Origin: Verrucolacustris sp044348085
Lineage (GTDB): Bacteria > Verrucomicrobiota > Verrucomicrobiia > Methylacidiphilales > Verrucolacustridaceae
Length of the DNA: 64,000 nt
Assembly (NCBI GenBank): GCA_044348085.1
Contig: JBIKTM010000003.1
Location: 79,686-143,685, forward strand
Direction: 5' to 3'
Shown here piece by piece: positions 31,966 through 40,772 of the stretch. Within the stretch, counting starts at the first letter, position 1. Every line of letters starts with the position of its first letter. Both the position numbers and the translations under genes were made by a program. The notes under the pieces are model-generated. The model did not search any database, was not told where the DNA came from, and saw only the letters and a list, made by a program, of their open reading frames with translations.

Positions 31966-32549
31966 TGTCTACCAGTTTGGCCCTTTTCAGCTCGGTAAGA
32001 ATAAAATCTTTTCAAATCCGCCGCCGTGCAAAGCCCGCTGTCCGCCACTTTTCCCACTTTTTCTACTTTCAGCTGGCGTAGGATCTCCGAGGCAAAATCG
32101 ACATCGTAATAAGGAGGACGAATGCATGGACCCAGCAGGGCCATCATCTCCTGAGGTTCGGAACCAAATTCTTCCTTCATTTTGCGAATGGTCGCCGGCA
32201 CGACTCCCGCCTCCGTCCCTTTTCTCCCGCTGTGCACCAACCCAATCGCACCCGTTTTTTCGCAATGAATCCAGACAGGCCCGCAATCCGCCACCCGAAT
32301 TACTAGGGATAGGTTCTTTTCTCGGGTGATCAGTGCATCCACAGCGGGAATCACTTTTCCTTTGCTGCCCTGATTTACGAGCGCCACCCCCGACCCATGG
32401 GTCTGCTCTCCCATCCCATAATCCTCGGGCAATCCCGCCTCTTTTAGAATTTGCGCAACATCCGCAGTTAGTAACGGAGGAACCGAGCGAAGGGTAAACG
32501 CATGTAGCAATCCCCGCGCCTCCAACTCAGGAAAGCGTAAAAAATTCAC
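31929..32549 (-). CDS. pgeF: PgeF/YfiH-type laccase-domain protein, intact copy with substituted C-terminal tail
   Basis: A 206-residue multicopper-oxidase-like protein (peptidoglycan-editing factor/purine nucleoside phosphorylase family). Metal residues: the His in GEQTHGSG, the Cys in VADCGPVW, and the His in LVHSGRKGTEAGV (usually HAGWRG, so a variant). Slightly shorter than the usual 240 residues. Its last 9 or so residues (LLAMRSAGA) come from island DNA, whereas the truncated left copy ends AILSL, so the island junction is near 31962. It overlaps the tolC stop (ATGA), as expected for the original marR-tolC-pgeF operon. Confidence 0.88.
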   Translation of the reverse strand: MNFLRFPELEARGLLHAFTLRSVPPLLTADVAQILKEAGLPEDYGMGEQTHGSGVALVNQGSKGKVIPAVDALITREKNLSLVIRVADCGPVWIHCEKTGAIGLVHSGRKGTEAGVVPATIRKMKEEFGSEPQEMMALLGPCIRPPYYDVDFASEILRQLKVEKVGKVADSGLCTAADLKRFYSYRAEKGQTGRHFALLAMRSAGA

Positions 32550-34036
32550 TGCCCAGGCTGGAGACCCACAGCGGTCGAGGCCTGCATGTTCACTTTTGGC
32601 TTGGGGGTCAGACCTGCTTCCGCAGGAAGCGGCGGAGGATTTTTTGGACCAAAGGGTGTCGCTGTCGCCCTTTCGAGCGAAGCCACCGCCACATTGTAGT
32701 CGAATCTTCCCTGCAACTCGTTGAACTGAGCCTGCGTAAGATTCGACTGAGCGTTGATGATATCTAACTGGATCCCCGCTCCCACATTGAAACGCGCCTC
32801 CGCCAACCGGAGACTTTCCCGCGACTGCTCCACATTCCTCTGCTGTGAAGTCACAAGCTCCTGCGCCTCCTCCATCTTGACCACAGCGTCCCGCACATCA
32901 CTTTCGACCAAGCGCCGCTTCTCCTCATAGGCCACCTCAGCCTTCCGAATCTGCGCCTTCAACTGCATGAAGCGCCCGGTGCTCAACATTCCGTCAAACA
33001 AAGTCCACGTCCCGTTGATCGAGGCCACAGGCCCTTGAAAGCTGTCCGTAAAAGATGAACTTCCCGGATTTTGAATCACGTCATACCCCCCCGATCCAAC
33101 GACTTTCGGAATAAACGCCTCTTTTTTGGCCGCTTCAAAAAGTTTGCTCTGAATTTCGATCTCTTTTTTCACTGCCCGCAAATCGTTTCGGTTGAAAACC
33201 GCATTCCGCAAAGAGGCCGAGAGATCTATTTTCACGGGCTGATAGGGCAAATCCCCCTCAACGTACACCGGCGGGGTCCAATCCTCAGCTGATTCGATCG
33301 GATAATCCAAAGCCATAATCTGTGCCAACTGAACCTCGGCCACCCGCTTGTTGTTCCGGGCCCGGATCAGCTGTGGCATATTGTTTGCCAACTCCACGTC
33401 CGCGGTTAAGACGTTGAACTTCGTAACCGTCCCGGCCTTGAAACGTTTCTGCTGCGAAGTGAGTTGCTCTTTCTTCAAATTCACCGCCTCCGTCTGCACG
33501 TCGATCAGGGCTCGATTTACCAGAACGGCATACACATTTTTGCGAACCTCCAAAATCACCCGATCGATCGTGTCCCGGAGAAGAAGCATCGATTGGCTTT
33601 CCGACATTCGTGCGGCTCGGGTGCGCGACAAGGCGGCTCCTCCGTCAAACAAGAGCTGGGTTACCCGCACCCCCACATTCCAGTTCATCTCATCGGCGGA
33701 AAGAAATCCTGCGTTCACCAGCAACCCGTTCAACTCTTTCGACTGATATTCGTAAGTACCCTGAGCCGTCACTTTCGGAAGCAGGGCACTCCGCACCTCG
33801 ACGGACACTCCCTCTTTTCTTTTTACCTCCTCCTGAGCCTGGCGAATCTCGGTGTTCTGCTGCAACGCCAAGGCCACACACTGGGCCAGATCCAGACGCT
33901 TGCTGGAAAATTCGGGAACCGCCGACTTACTCGCCAACGGCAGGGTGACATCTGCCGCCTCTTTCTTCTCCTCTGCTCGAGCCCCCAAAACCCCTAAGCC
34001 CAGAAGACAAAGGATCCTAATCGCGCGGTAATTCAC
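32546..34036 (-). CDS. tolC: TolC-family outer-membrane efflux protein
   Basis: A 496-residue outer-membrane factor with signal peptide (ILCLLGLGVLGARAEE). Two homologous halves contain long amphipathic helices: LDLAQCVALALQQNTEIRQA begins repeat 1, and NAVFNRNDLRAVKKEIEIQ begins repeat 2. The Asn/Pro pattern FDGGAALSRTRAARM is typical. It forms the exit duct for ABC or RND exporters. It is co-transcribed with the MarR regulator upstream. It may serve the DevCAB-like exporter in the island, but it belongs to the pre-island backbone. Confidence 0.93.
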   Translation of the reverse strand: MNYRAIRILCLLGLGVLGARAEEKKEAADVTLPLASKSAVPEFSSKRLDLAQCVALALQQNTEIRQAQEEVKRKEGVSVEVRSALLPKVTAQGTYEYQSKELNGLLVNAGFLSADEMNWNVGVRVTQLLFDGGAALSRTRAARMSESQSMLLLRDTIDRVILEVRKNVYAVLVNRALIDVQTEAVNLKKEQLTSQQKRFKAGTVTKFNVLTADVELANNMPQLIRARNNKRVAEVQLAQIMALDYPIESAEDWTPPVYVEGDLPYQPVKIDLSASLRNAVFNRNDLRAVKKEIEIQSKLFEAAKKEAFIPKVVGSGGYDVIQNPGSSSFTDSFQGPVASINGTWTLFDGMLSTGRFMQLKAQIRKAEVAYEEKRRLVESDVRDAVVKMEEAQELVTSQQRNVEQSRESLRLAEARFNVGAGIQLDIINAQSNLTQAQFNELQGRFDYNVAVASLERATATPFGPKNPPPLPAEAGLTPKPKVNMQASTAVGLQPGQ

Positions 34037-34490
34037 GGCAGTAGTTCTCCATTACCCGATAAATCCGAACCCAAGCATCCTGATCCCCCGAGTCGAGTTG
34101 ACTCAAAATGACGCTCAAATGATGCCTCAACTCCCCCTGCAACCGCCCCATCAACTCTTTCCCCTTCGTTGTAATTTCCACCAACTTCTGCCGCCGATCC
34201 CCCTTGAGGGACTGACGCTTCACTAATCCTACCGCCTCCAACCGATCCACCAATCCCGTTGTAGCAGAGGTCGCATGCCCCATCCGTTTGGCCAAAATTC
34301 CCATCGGCACACCCGACTCCACCGCCAAAAACCCTAATAAGGTGAATTGCGGAATCGAAAGCCGCTTGGCCGAGGTTTGCCGGAAGAGATCCAACAAAAA
34401 CCGCCGCTGGAGAAGGGTCGCAATCCTCTCCAGCTCGGGAACACGGGGATCCATGATCACCCCAACTCCATTTTGCGGATATTTAGTCAT
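34017..34490 (-). CDS. MarR-family transcriptional regulator
   Basis: A 157-residue winged-helix protein: FTLLGFLAVESGVPMGILAK, then GHATSATTGLVDRLEAVGLV as recognition helix, and RDRRQ-like KGDRRQKLVEITTKG as wing. ATG 34490 gives normal MarR length; a longer frame to 34628 would run into the hppA start region. Its end overlaps the tolC start by 20 bp. MarR proteins usually repress their own efflux operon until a ligand binds; a palindrome at 34529-34542 is a plausible operator. Confidence 0.92.
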   Translation of the reverse strand: MTKYPQNGVGVIMDPRVPELERIATLLQRRFLLDLFRQTSAKRLSIPQFTLLGFLAVESGVPMGILAKRMGHATSATTGLVDRLEAVGLVKRQSLKGDRRQKLVEITTKGKELMGRLQGELRHHLSVILSQLDSGDQDAWVRIYRVMENYCRELPRD

Positions 34491-34528
34491 GTGAAATATA
34501 TATTCGATGAAATGTCCAGTGCGCACAA

Positions 34529-34542
34529 GTACTGAAAAGTAC
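34529..34542. promoter_or_regulatory. Palindrome in the marR-hppA intergenic region, candidate MarR operator
   Basis: GTACTGAAAAGTAC: arms GTACT and AGTAC around GAAA. It lies 39 bp upstream of the marR start and 63 bp upstream of hppA, the right place for an autorepressor site that might also touch the hppA promoter. Inferred from symmetry and position only. Confidence 0.45.
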
Positions 34543-34604
34543 GTAAAATTAGCCCGAAAAACGTTGCTCGCCGTGAGCCCGAGCCTATTTTCCTTCAACT
34601 TACT

Positions 34605-36689
34605 ATGTCTAACTTCTTTCTCTCCCAAGCCCTTCCATTAAGTCTTGCCGCCGGACTCATCGGTTTAAGTGCGGCTTGGGCACTCATCTTGTGGATCAAA
34701 AGCCAGCCAGACGGAGACGATCGCATGCGCGAAGTCGCCTCAGCCATTCAAGAAGGAGCCGCGGCTTATCTTCATCGCCAGCTCCAGGCCGTATCAGGAA
34801 TCGCCCTACTTCTCTTCGTCGCCATCTGCTACTTTAAAAATCTGCCGACAGGGATCGGGTTTATTGTCGGAGCCGCCTGTAGTCTCATCGCAGGCTTTGC
34901 AGGAATGCGTATCGCAGTTATGGCGAATGTTCGCACCGCCCAAGCCGCTACGATCGGCCGTACCTCTGCTCTTCGTAACGCCTTCAATGGCGGGGCCGTC
35001 ACAGGCCTGCTTGTAGTTGCCTTAGCCCTGCTGTCGATTGGCTCCTTCTATATGATCGCGTCCAAGTACCTCGGATTGCGTGCCGCCATTGATAGCCTAA
35101 CGGGTCTGGCCTTAGGGGCTTCCCTCGTCAGCGTCTTTGCCCGTCTCGGCGGCGGCATCTACACGAAAGCTGCCGATGTCGGCGCGGATCTCGTCGGAAA
35201 AATTGAATCCAAGCTGGAAGAGGATGATCCCCGCAATCCTGCCACGATCGCCGACAATGTCGGGGATAACGTCGGAGACTGTGCTGGAATGGCCGCGGAT
35301 GTCTTTGAAACCTACGCCGTCAGTCTCATCGGTTGCGTTCTTGTCGCCTACCTCACCGTTTTCGGAGGCAACGGCCAACCCGAGCCTGCTGCCCTCAGCT
35401 ATCCCTTTATCGTCGGCGGGGTATCTATTCTCTCAGCCATCCTCGGAATCCTAACCGTCAACTTTGGACGCGGAAACCCCACCCGCCTTCTGAGCCTAGG
35501 AGTTCTGATCAGCGCCCTTGCCTCAGCCGCCGCTCTTTGGCCCCTGACGCATATCTTTTTTCCAGATGGTTTACGCCACGATGGGCAAATTGCATCCACA
35601 ATGGGCATCTACTTGGCCTCTCTTGTTGGACTCCTCATGACCTTTGTCGTTCTCCTCATTACAAACTACTACACCTCTACCCACTACTCCCCCGTCCGAA
35701 ATATCGCGAAAGCCTCTGAAACAGGCCACGCCACAAACATTATTGCCGGACTCGCCATCGGCTCGCACGCCACCGCTCTACCTGTTGGCTTTATCGGAAT
35801 CGCAATTCTCCTCAGTTATCACTTTGCAGGTCTGTATGGAATCGCCATTGCGGTGATGGCCATGCTCTCCATGGCAGGAATCGTCATTTCCCTAGATGCC
35901 TTCGGACCGATCACGGATAACGCCGGCGGAATCGCGGTTATGTCAGGAATGCCCAAGTCGATTCGCGAAAGGACGGATGAACTGGACGCTGTTGGAAACA
36001 CTATGAAAGCGGTCACCAAAGGATACGCCATTGCCTCCGCAGGCCTAGCCTCCCTCGTTCTTTTCGGAACTTACGTACAGGAGCTGAAGGTTCACTTCGC
36101 CGCCCTTGGAGCCGCAATGCCCAGCCTCGAATTCTCCCTCACCGAACCCAAGGTCATTATCGGCCTCTTCATCGGCGGGCTCCTTCCTTTCGTATTCACA
36201 GCCCGCTCCATGGACGCTGTGGGTGTAGCCGCCGGCGCCGTCGTTCGCGAAGTCCGCCGCCAACTCGCAGCCAAACCCGGCATTCTCTTGGGCAAAGACA
36301 AACCTGATTACGGAACCTGCGTCGATATCGTCACCAAAGCCGCTCTTCGACAGATGATCATCCCTGCGCTTCTACCAGTCATCTTTGTCGTAGGAGTCGC
36401 CGCAATTCCTGGCCTCGGCCCCGTTGTTCTGGGGGGCGTTCTCGTGGGCACCATCGTCACAGGTCTTTTTGTAGCCATCGCCATGACCTCCTCAGGCGGC
36501 GCCTGGGATAATGCAAAGAAGTACATCGAGGAGGGAAACTACGGTGGCAAAGGCTCCCCCGCGCACGCGGCAGCCGTGACCGGCGATACCGTGGGTGACC
36601 CCTACAAAGACACTGCGGGTCCCGCCATCAATCCCATGATCAAGGTCGTGAACATCGTTGCCATTCTCATCATCCCGATCTTTTTCTAA
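34605..36689 (+). CDS. hppA: Membrane-bound H+-translocating pyrophosphatase
   Basis: A 694-residue integral membrane PPase with about 16 helices. Substrate-site motifs: YTKAADVGADLVGK, DNVGDNVGDCAGMAADVFE, and the C-terminal GDTVGDPYKDTAGPAINPM. The segment GNTMKAVTKGYAIASA has Lys and Thr at the two positions that are Ala and Gly in K+-dependent enzymes, so it should be the K+-independent, proton-pumping class. Met replaces the usual Thr before that Lys. It couples PPi hydrolysis to proton export. Convergent with cstA, 17 bp apart. Confidence 0.97.
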   Translation: MSNFFLSQALPLSLAAGLIGLSAAWALILWIKSQPDGDDRMREVASAIQEGAAAYLHRQLQAVSGIALLLFVAICYFKNLPTGIGFIVGAACSLIAGFAGMRIAVMANVRTAQAATIGRTSALRNAFNGGAVTGLLVVALALLSIGSFYMIASKYLGLRAAIDSLTGLALGASLVSVFARLGGGIYTKAADVGADLVGKIESKLEEDDPRNPATIADNVGDNVGDCAGMAADVFETYAVSLIGCVLVAYLTVFGGNGQPEPAALSYPFIVGGVSILSAILGILTVNFGRGNPTRLLSLGVLISALASAAALWPLTHIFFPDGLRHDGQIASTMGIYLASLVGLLMTFVVLLITNYYTSTHYSPVRNIAKASETGHATNIIAGLAIGSHATALPVGFIGIAILLSYHFAGLYGIAIAVMAMLSMAGIVISLDAFGPITDNAGGIAVMSGMPKSIRERTDELDAVGNTMKAVTKGYAIASAGLASLVLFGTYVQELKVHFAALGAAMPSLEFSLTEPKVIIGLFIGGLLPFVFTARSMDAVGVAAGAVVREVRRQLAAKPGILLGKDKPDYGTCVDIVTKAALRQMIIPALLPVIFVVGVAAIPGLGPVVLGGVLVGTIVTGLFVAIAMTSSGGAWDNAKKYIEEGNYGGKGSPAHAAAVTGDTVGDPYKDTAGPAINPMIKVVNIVAILIIPIFF

Positions 36690-36706
36690 AGTTCCGAAAT
36701 CCTAAA

Positions 36707-38734
36707 TCAAATATCCTCCCCTAACGGAGGCACAACCTGGCCCTTCAAACTCCGCCAGCAAACAGCCCCGCACGCTACAAGAATAAGAACGACCAAAAGA
36801 AGAAAGAATCCCGTCACTCCCGCATTCGTGGCTTGTGCCACGGCCAGCTTGATCTGACCGGCCTTCTCCGCTTGCTCCCAGCCCGCTAAAAAACCCAGCC
36901 TCGGATCAGGGCTAAAAATCTTAAGCCAGCCGGCGGAAAACGTCACGACCACCAGCCACACCAAGGGCAAAACCGTGACCCATGCGAACCTACCCCTCCC
37001 CATCTTGATGAGAACAGTTGTGGCCAAACTTAACGCCATGACAGCCAAAAGCTGATTCGCGACCCCAAAAATCGGCCACAGGCTATTGATTCCCCCCTGC
37101 GGATCCACGACCCCCTGATACAAAAACCAGCCCCACCCTCCGACAAAGAGGACACTCCCCAGTGCGCTTCCCGTGATCGATCGGACCTCTCCCAAAGGTT
37201 TCCAAAGCCAACCCAAAACCTCTTGCACTAAAAACCGCCCGATCCGTGTTCCCGCATCAATCGTCGTTAAAATAAACAAGGCCTCGAACATGATCGCAAA
37301 GTGATACCACAAGGCCATCATCCCTCCCCCCGCCTGACCCACCGACTTCGCAAAAATTTGCGCCATTCCCACCGCGAAGGTCGGAGCCCCCCCCGTCCGT
37401 CCGATCATCGTACTTTCCCCAACCGATTTCGCTAAATCCGCCATCTGCTGTTCCGTCACGGGAAATCCAAGCGCTGTGATCTTTTCCACCACCGCGGCCG
37501 GCTCTCCCCGGAGATTGATCGCAAAATATTCTCCCGCAGGCATCGAACAAGCCGCCACTAAAGCCAGAACCCCTACACACATCTCCGTAATCATGGCCCC
37601 ATATCCCACCATTCGAATATCCGCCTCACTCGCCAACAGCTTGGGCGTTGTGCCAGATGCTACCAGACAGTGAAATCCGCTGATCGCTCCACATGCAATC
37701 GTGATGAAACAGAACGGAAAAACCGGACCCGCAAAAACTGGTCCACTCCCGTCGATGAAACGCGTCAAAGCAGGCATCTGCAGTTGAGGCGCCAAAATAG
37801 CTACCACGACTCCCAATGCACCCACGGTCCCTATTTTTAAAAAGGAGCTAAGGTAATCCCTTGGCGCCAAAAGAAGCCAGATCGGCAGGACACTCGCCGT
37901 CAGTCCATACCCCATGATCGACCACGCCAACGTTGGCGCTTCCCACGTGAACATCTTTGCCAAAAGTGGCGTCTCCGCCGCCCACTTTCCCGCCCAAACA
38001 CATCCGACCAGTCCCAAAACCCCCAACACCGTCACCCAAGCCGTTCTCGCCCCCCCCGCCCCTCGCATTCCCAGCCCCATCGCCAATGCCAACGGCATCG
38101 TCAATACAATGGTAAACAAACCCCACGGACTCTCCGCTAAGGCGCGGACAACCACCAACGCCAAAACAGCCATCAAAATCGTAATGATTCCCAAAAGCCC
38201 TACGACCGCCAAAGTTCCTGCGACTGGCCCCACCTCTTCTCGCAACATCTGACCCACCGACTTGCCTCTCCGCCGAACACTCAGCCATAAAATGATGCTG
38301 TCATGCACTGCCCCTCCCAAAACAGCCCCAATCAAAATCCATAAAAGCCCTGGCAAATAACCAAATTGCGCCGCCAATACCGGACCCACCAAAGGCCCGG
38401 GACCCGCAATCGCCGCAAAGTGATGCCCGAAAACCACCCACCGGTTCGTTTTCACAAAATCCCGCCCATCTGCACAACGCTCCGCAGGAGTAACCCGCTT
38501 CGGGTCAATCGTTAACACCGTGGCCATCAGCCAAGCACTGTGAAAACGATATCCGATCGCATAGACACACCCGGTGGCCACCACCAACCAAAGTGCATTC
38601 ACCGGTTCCCCCCGCTCCCAGGACACCACCCCCAACGCCCCCGCCCCCACCAAAGCAATCAGCCCCCAACCCATCCGCCCCCAGATTCCCATCTTACGTT
38701 TCATCCTCCTTGGATTAGCAGAAGAGTTGTTCAC
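36707..38734 (-). CDS. cstA: CstA-family carbon starvation / pyruvate-peptide transporter
   Basis: A 675-residue transporter with many helices. Family signatures: GRDFVKTNRWVVFGHHFAAIAGPGPLVGPVLAA-type block near residues 90-120, GAVHDSIILWLSVRRRGKS, and GFHCLVASGTTPKLL. E. coli CstA is 701 residues. Known members take up peptides or pyruvate. The start could also be an ATG at residue 11 or 15. It diverges from the small secreted protein at 38788 with 53 bp between. Confidence 0.95.
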   Translation of the reverse strand: MNNSSANPRRMKRKMGIWGRMGWGLIALVGAGALGVVSWERGEPVNALWLVVATGCVYAIGYRFHSAWLMATVLTIDPKRVTPAERCADGRDFVKTNRWVVFGHHFAAIAGPGPLVGPVLAAQFGYLPGLLWILIGAVLGGAVHDSIILWLSVRRRGKSVGQMLREEVGPVAGTLAVVGLLGIITILMAVLALVVVRALAESPWGLFTIVLTMPLALAMGLGMRGAGGARTAWVTVLGVLGLVGCVWAGKWAAETPLLAKMFTWEAPTLAWSIMGYGLTASVLPIWLLLAPRDYLSSFLKIGTVGALGVVVAILAPQLQMPALTRFIDGSGPVFAGPVFPFCFITIACGAISGFHCLVASGTTPKLLASEADIRMVGYGAMITEMCVGVLALVAACSMPAGEYFAINLRGEPAAVVEKITALGFPVTEQQMADLAKSVGESTMIGRTGGAPTFAVGMAQIFAKSVGQAGGGMMALWYHFAIMFEALFILTTIDAGTRIGRFLVQEVLGWLWKPLGEVRSITGSALGSVLFVGGWGWFLYQGVVDPQGGINSLWPIFGVANQLLAVMALSLATTVLIKMGRGRFAWVTVLPLVWLVVVTFSAGWLKIFSPDPRLGFLAGWEQAEKAGQIKLAVAQATNAGVTGFFLLLVVLILVACGAVCWRSLKGQVVPPLGEDI

Positions 38735-38787
38735 GACCAGCCCTTCATCAATCTTGCCCGCCTAACCATTTCGGTTAATTAGAAATA

Positions 38788-39168
38788 ATGAAAAAACTAA
38801 CATCGCTGTTTTCGCTCGTATTTCTTGTTTTGCTTCTCGCGGCCTTCTCCACAAATGAAGCTCCGGCCCAAACCTCATCCCGCACCTCCACCTCGCAGAA
38901 AAAAACAAAGAAATCTACCTCTGAGTCCGAGCCTTGGAGCGACGTCACTCTTCTTCTGGATCGCCCCGAAAAGCCCTACGAAGTCATCGGCCTCGTCAGT
39001 GCTCCTCAGATCTTTCTTTGGGATGATGAGGAATCGATGAAGGAATCCCTACAAAAACAAGCTTGGAAGATGAAAGCCGATGCCGTGATTCTCGACCGCG
39101 TTGACACCAGCTTCCGTTTCACCGGCCCAGCCGGTGGCGCTAACGGCCGCGCGATCCGCTACAAATAA
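38788..39168 (+). CDS. Small secreted hypothetical protein
   Basis: A 126-residue protein with a clear signal peptide (LFSLVFLVLLLAAFSTNEAPAQ), a Ser/Thr/Lys-rich linker, then a compact domain: RPEKPYEVIGLVSAP and LQKQAWKMKADAVILDRVD. The last part resembles heavy-metal-binding/YbjQ-like folds, where a residue set AWKMGADAVI recurs, but the match is weak. Periplasmic or surface location expected. Convergent with mqnC. Confidence 0.7.
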   Translation: MKKLTSLFSLVFLVLLLAAFSTNEAPAQTSSRTSTSQKKTKKSTSESEPWSDVTLLLDRPEKPYEVIGLVSAPQIFLWDDEESMKESLQKQAWKMKADAVILDRVDTSFRFTGPAGGANGRAIRYK

Positions 39169-39184
39169 ACTGGCTAACCGGTCG

Positions 39185-40282
39185 TTACGCCACCAATCCG
39201 GTGGCTGGAGAATCGACCAATTGGTACTGGTTGTTTCTTTGCCTCGGCTCATAACCCGCCTGAACGATCAATCTTCGCATCTCCTCCAAACTTAAACGGA
39301 AACTTGTACCCGCACTCGAAACCACATTCTCCTCCATCATCAAACTTCCAAAATCGTTCGCCCCGAATTGTAACGCTACCTGACCCATCGCCGGTCCTTG
39401 TGTCACCCAGCTTGACTGCACATTCGGAATATTATCGAGGAAGATCCGCGACAGAGCCTGCATCCGAAGATACTCGTGGGATCCCGTCTTTTCCGCTTTT
39501 AGAACGGTGTGTTCCGGCTGAAACGTCCAGCAGATGAATGCGGTGAATCCCCCCGTCCGATCCTGCAGATCCCTCAACCGCCCCAAATGCTCGATTCTTT
39601 CTTCCGGAGTCTCCACATGCCCAAACATCATCGTCGCACTGGACCTCATTCCCATTCCGTGGGCGATCTCCATCACCTTGAGCCAAGCATCTGTTCCGCA
39701 CTTCCTCGGAGCAATCTTTTGCCTCACCCGATCCACCAAAATCTCTGCCCCGCCCCCCGGAATGCTGCCCAAACCCGCTTCCCGAAACTTCTCGATCACC
39801 TTCTCCAGACTCATTCCAAACACTTCGGCAAAATGATTGAACTCGGGCGGGGAAAACCCGTGCACATTCACCTGAGGATATTTTCCGCGTAGATGCCGCA
39901 ATAGATCCAGATACCACTCCAGACCCAGCTTGGGATGATGCCCTCCTTGGAGAAGGATCTGGTTCCCGCCGACCGCCACCAACTCATCAATCTTCTGGTC
40001 GATCTGCTCCTGGCTCAGCACATAGTGATCCGCATCCTTCTCCGTTCGATAGAATGCGCAGAACTTGCAGTACACATCACACACGTTCGTATAGTTGATG
40101 TTCCGATCGACCATATAGGTCACCACCTCTTTCCCTTTTCCGTCGTAATCTTTGCCCTTCGCTAAATTCCTGCGCGCATTCGCCGCTTCCCCCAGCTTCG
40201 CCAAGGGCCATCGATAGATTTCTGCAGCCTCCTCCGGCGTAATTCTCTCCCCACACAAAACCTTGGCTTCGAATCCACTCAT
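39185..40282 (-). CDS. mqnC: Dehypoxanthine futalosine cyclase (radical SAM), MqnC
   Basis: A 365-residue radical SAM enzyme. The NINYTNVCDVYCKFCAFYR segment contains the CxxxCxxC cluster ligands; LLQGGHHPKLGLEWY, SPPEFNHFAE and SIPGGGAEILVD are MqnC blocks. It makes cyclic dehypoxanthine futalosine in the futalosine route to menaquinone. The related MqnE is less likely because of the GGHHP block. No other mqn gene lies in the window. It is the last gene of a five-gene minus-strand set, 12 bp after the ACT protein. Confidence 0.92.
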   Translation of the reverse strand: MSGFEAKVLCGERITPEEAAEIYRWPLAKLGEAANARRNLAKGKDYDGKGKEVVTYMVDRNINYTNVCDVYCKFCAFYRTEKDADHYVLSQEQIDQKIDELVAVGGNQILLQGGHHPKLGLEWYLDLLRHLRGKYPQVNVHGFSPPEFNHFAEVFGMSLEKVIEKFREAGLGSIPGGGAEILVDRVRQKIAPRKCGTDAWLKVMEIAHGMGMRSSATMMFGHVETPEERIEHLGRLRDLQDRTGGFTAFICWTFQPEHTVLKAEKTGSHEYLRMQALSRIFLDNIPNVQSSWVTQGPAMGQVALQFGANDFGSLMMEENVVSSAGTSFRLSLEEMRRLIVQAGYEPRQRNNQYQLVDSPATGLVA

Positions 40283-40294
40283 CCCCGGGCCAAA

Positions 40295-40750
40295 CTATCT
40301 CGAGATATCGCCTTGCCCCAGCAACTTGAATCCACCTCGCCCCAATACTTGTGCCCCCAACTCATTGTCATCCAGATTTAGGCACAGCGCCGGTCTCGCT
40401 TCCGGTCGCACCAGAAAAGCAAAGGTCGTCAAAATGTTAATTTCTGCCTCCAGAAGAGAGGAGAGGACCTTTGGCAGCTCAGTCGCCGCCCCCAACTCCA
40501 CCGCCACCACCGACGATTCAGTGTGCGCGACCGCCTGCTCATGAAAAATCGCGCGAGCCTGATCTGGATCATCGACCACCATCCGCACAATCGAACTGTC
40601 CGTGGTATCGAGGATCGTCAGAGCTACCACGTGGACCTGTCGGCTGTGCAAAATCCGAATCAGCTCCAACAGCCGTCCTGCTTTGTTCGCTAAAAAAATC
40701 GAGAATTGCCGAACTGGATCCGCTTGGTTTTTTTGAGTAGCCACGCTCAT
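40295..40750 (-). CDS. Tandem ACT-domain protein
   Basis: A 151-residue protein with two ACT modules: FSIFLANKAGRLLELIRIL (about 16-80) and VAVELGAATELPKVLSSLLE (about 84-145). ACT domains bind amino acids and regulate metabolism. There is no catalytic domain. It sits between an amine/carotenoid-type oxidoreductase and mqnC, with an AsnC regulator and an aminotransferase upstream, so it probably senses an amino acid for this operon. Confidence 0.85.
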   Translation of the reverse strand: MSVATQKNQADPVRQFSIFLANKAGRLLELIRILHSRQVHVVALTILDTTDSSIVRMVVDDPDQARAIFHEQAVAHTESSVVAVELGAATELPKVLSSLLEAEINILTTFAFLVRPEARPALCLNLDDNELGAQVLGRGGFKLLGQGDISR

Positions 40751-40772
40751 GTAATGATCTTACTCCCTCTCC

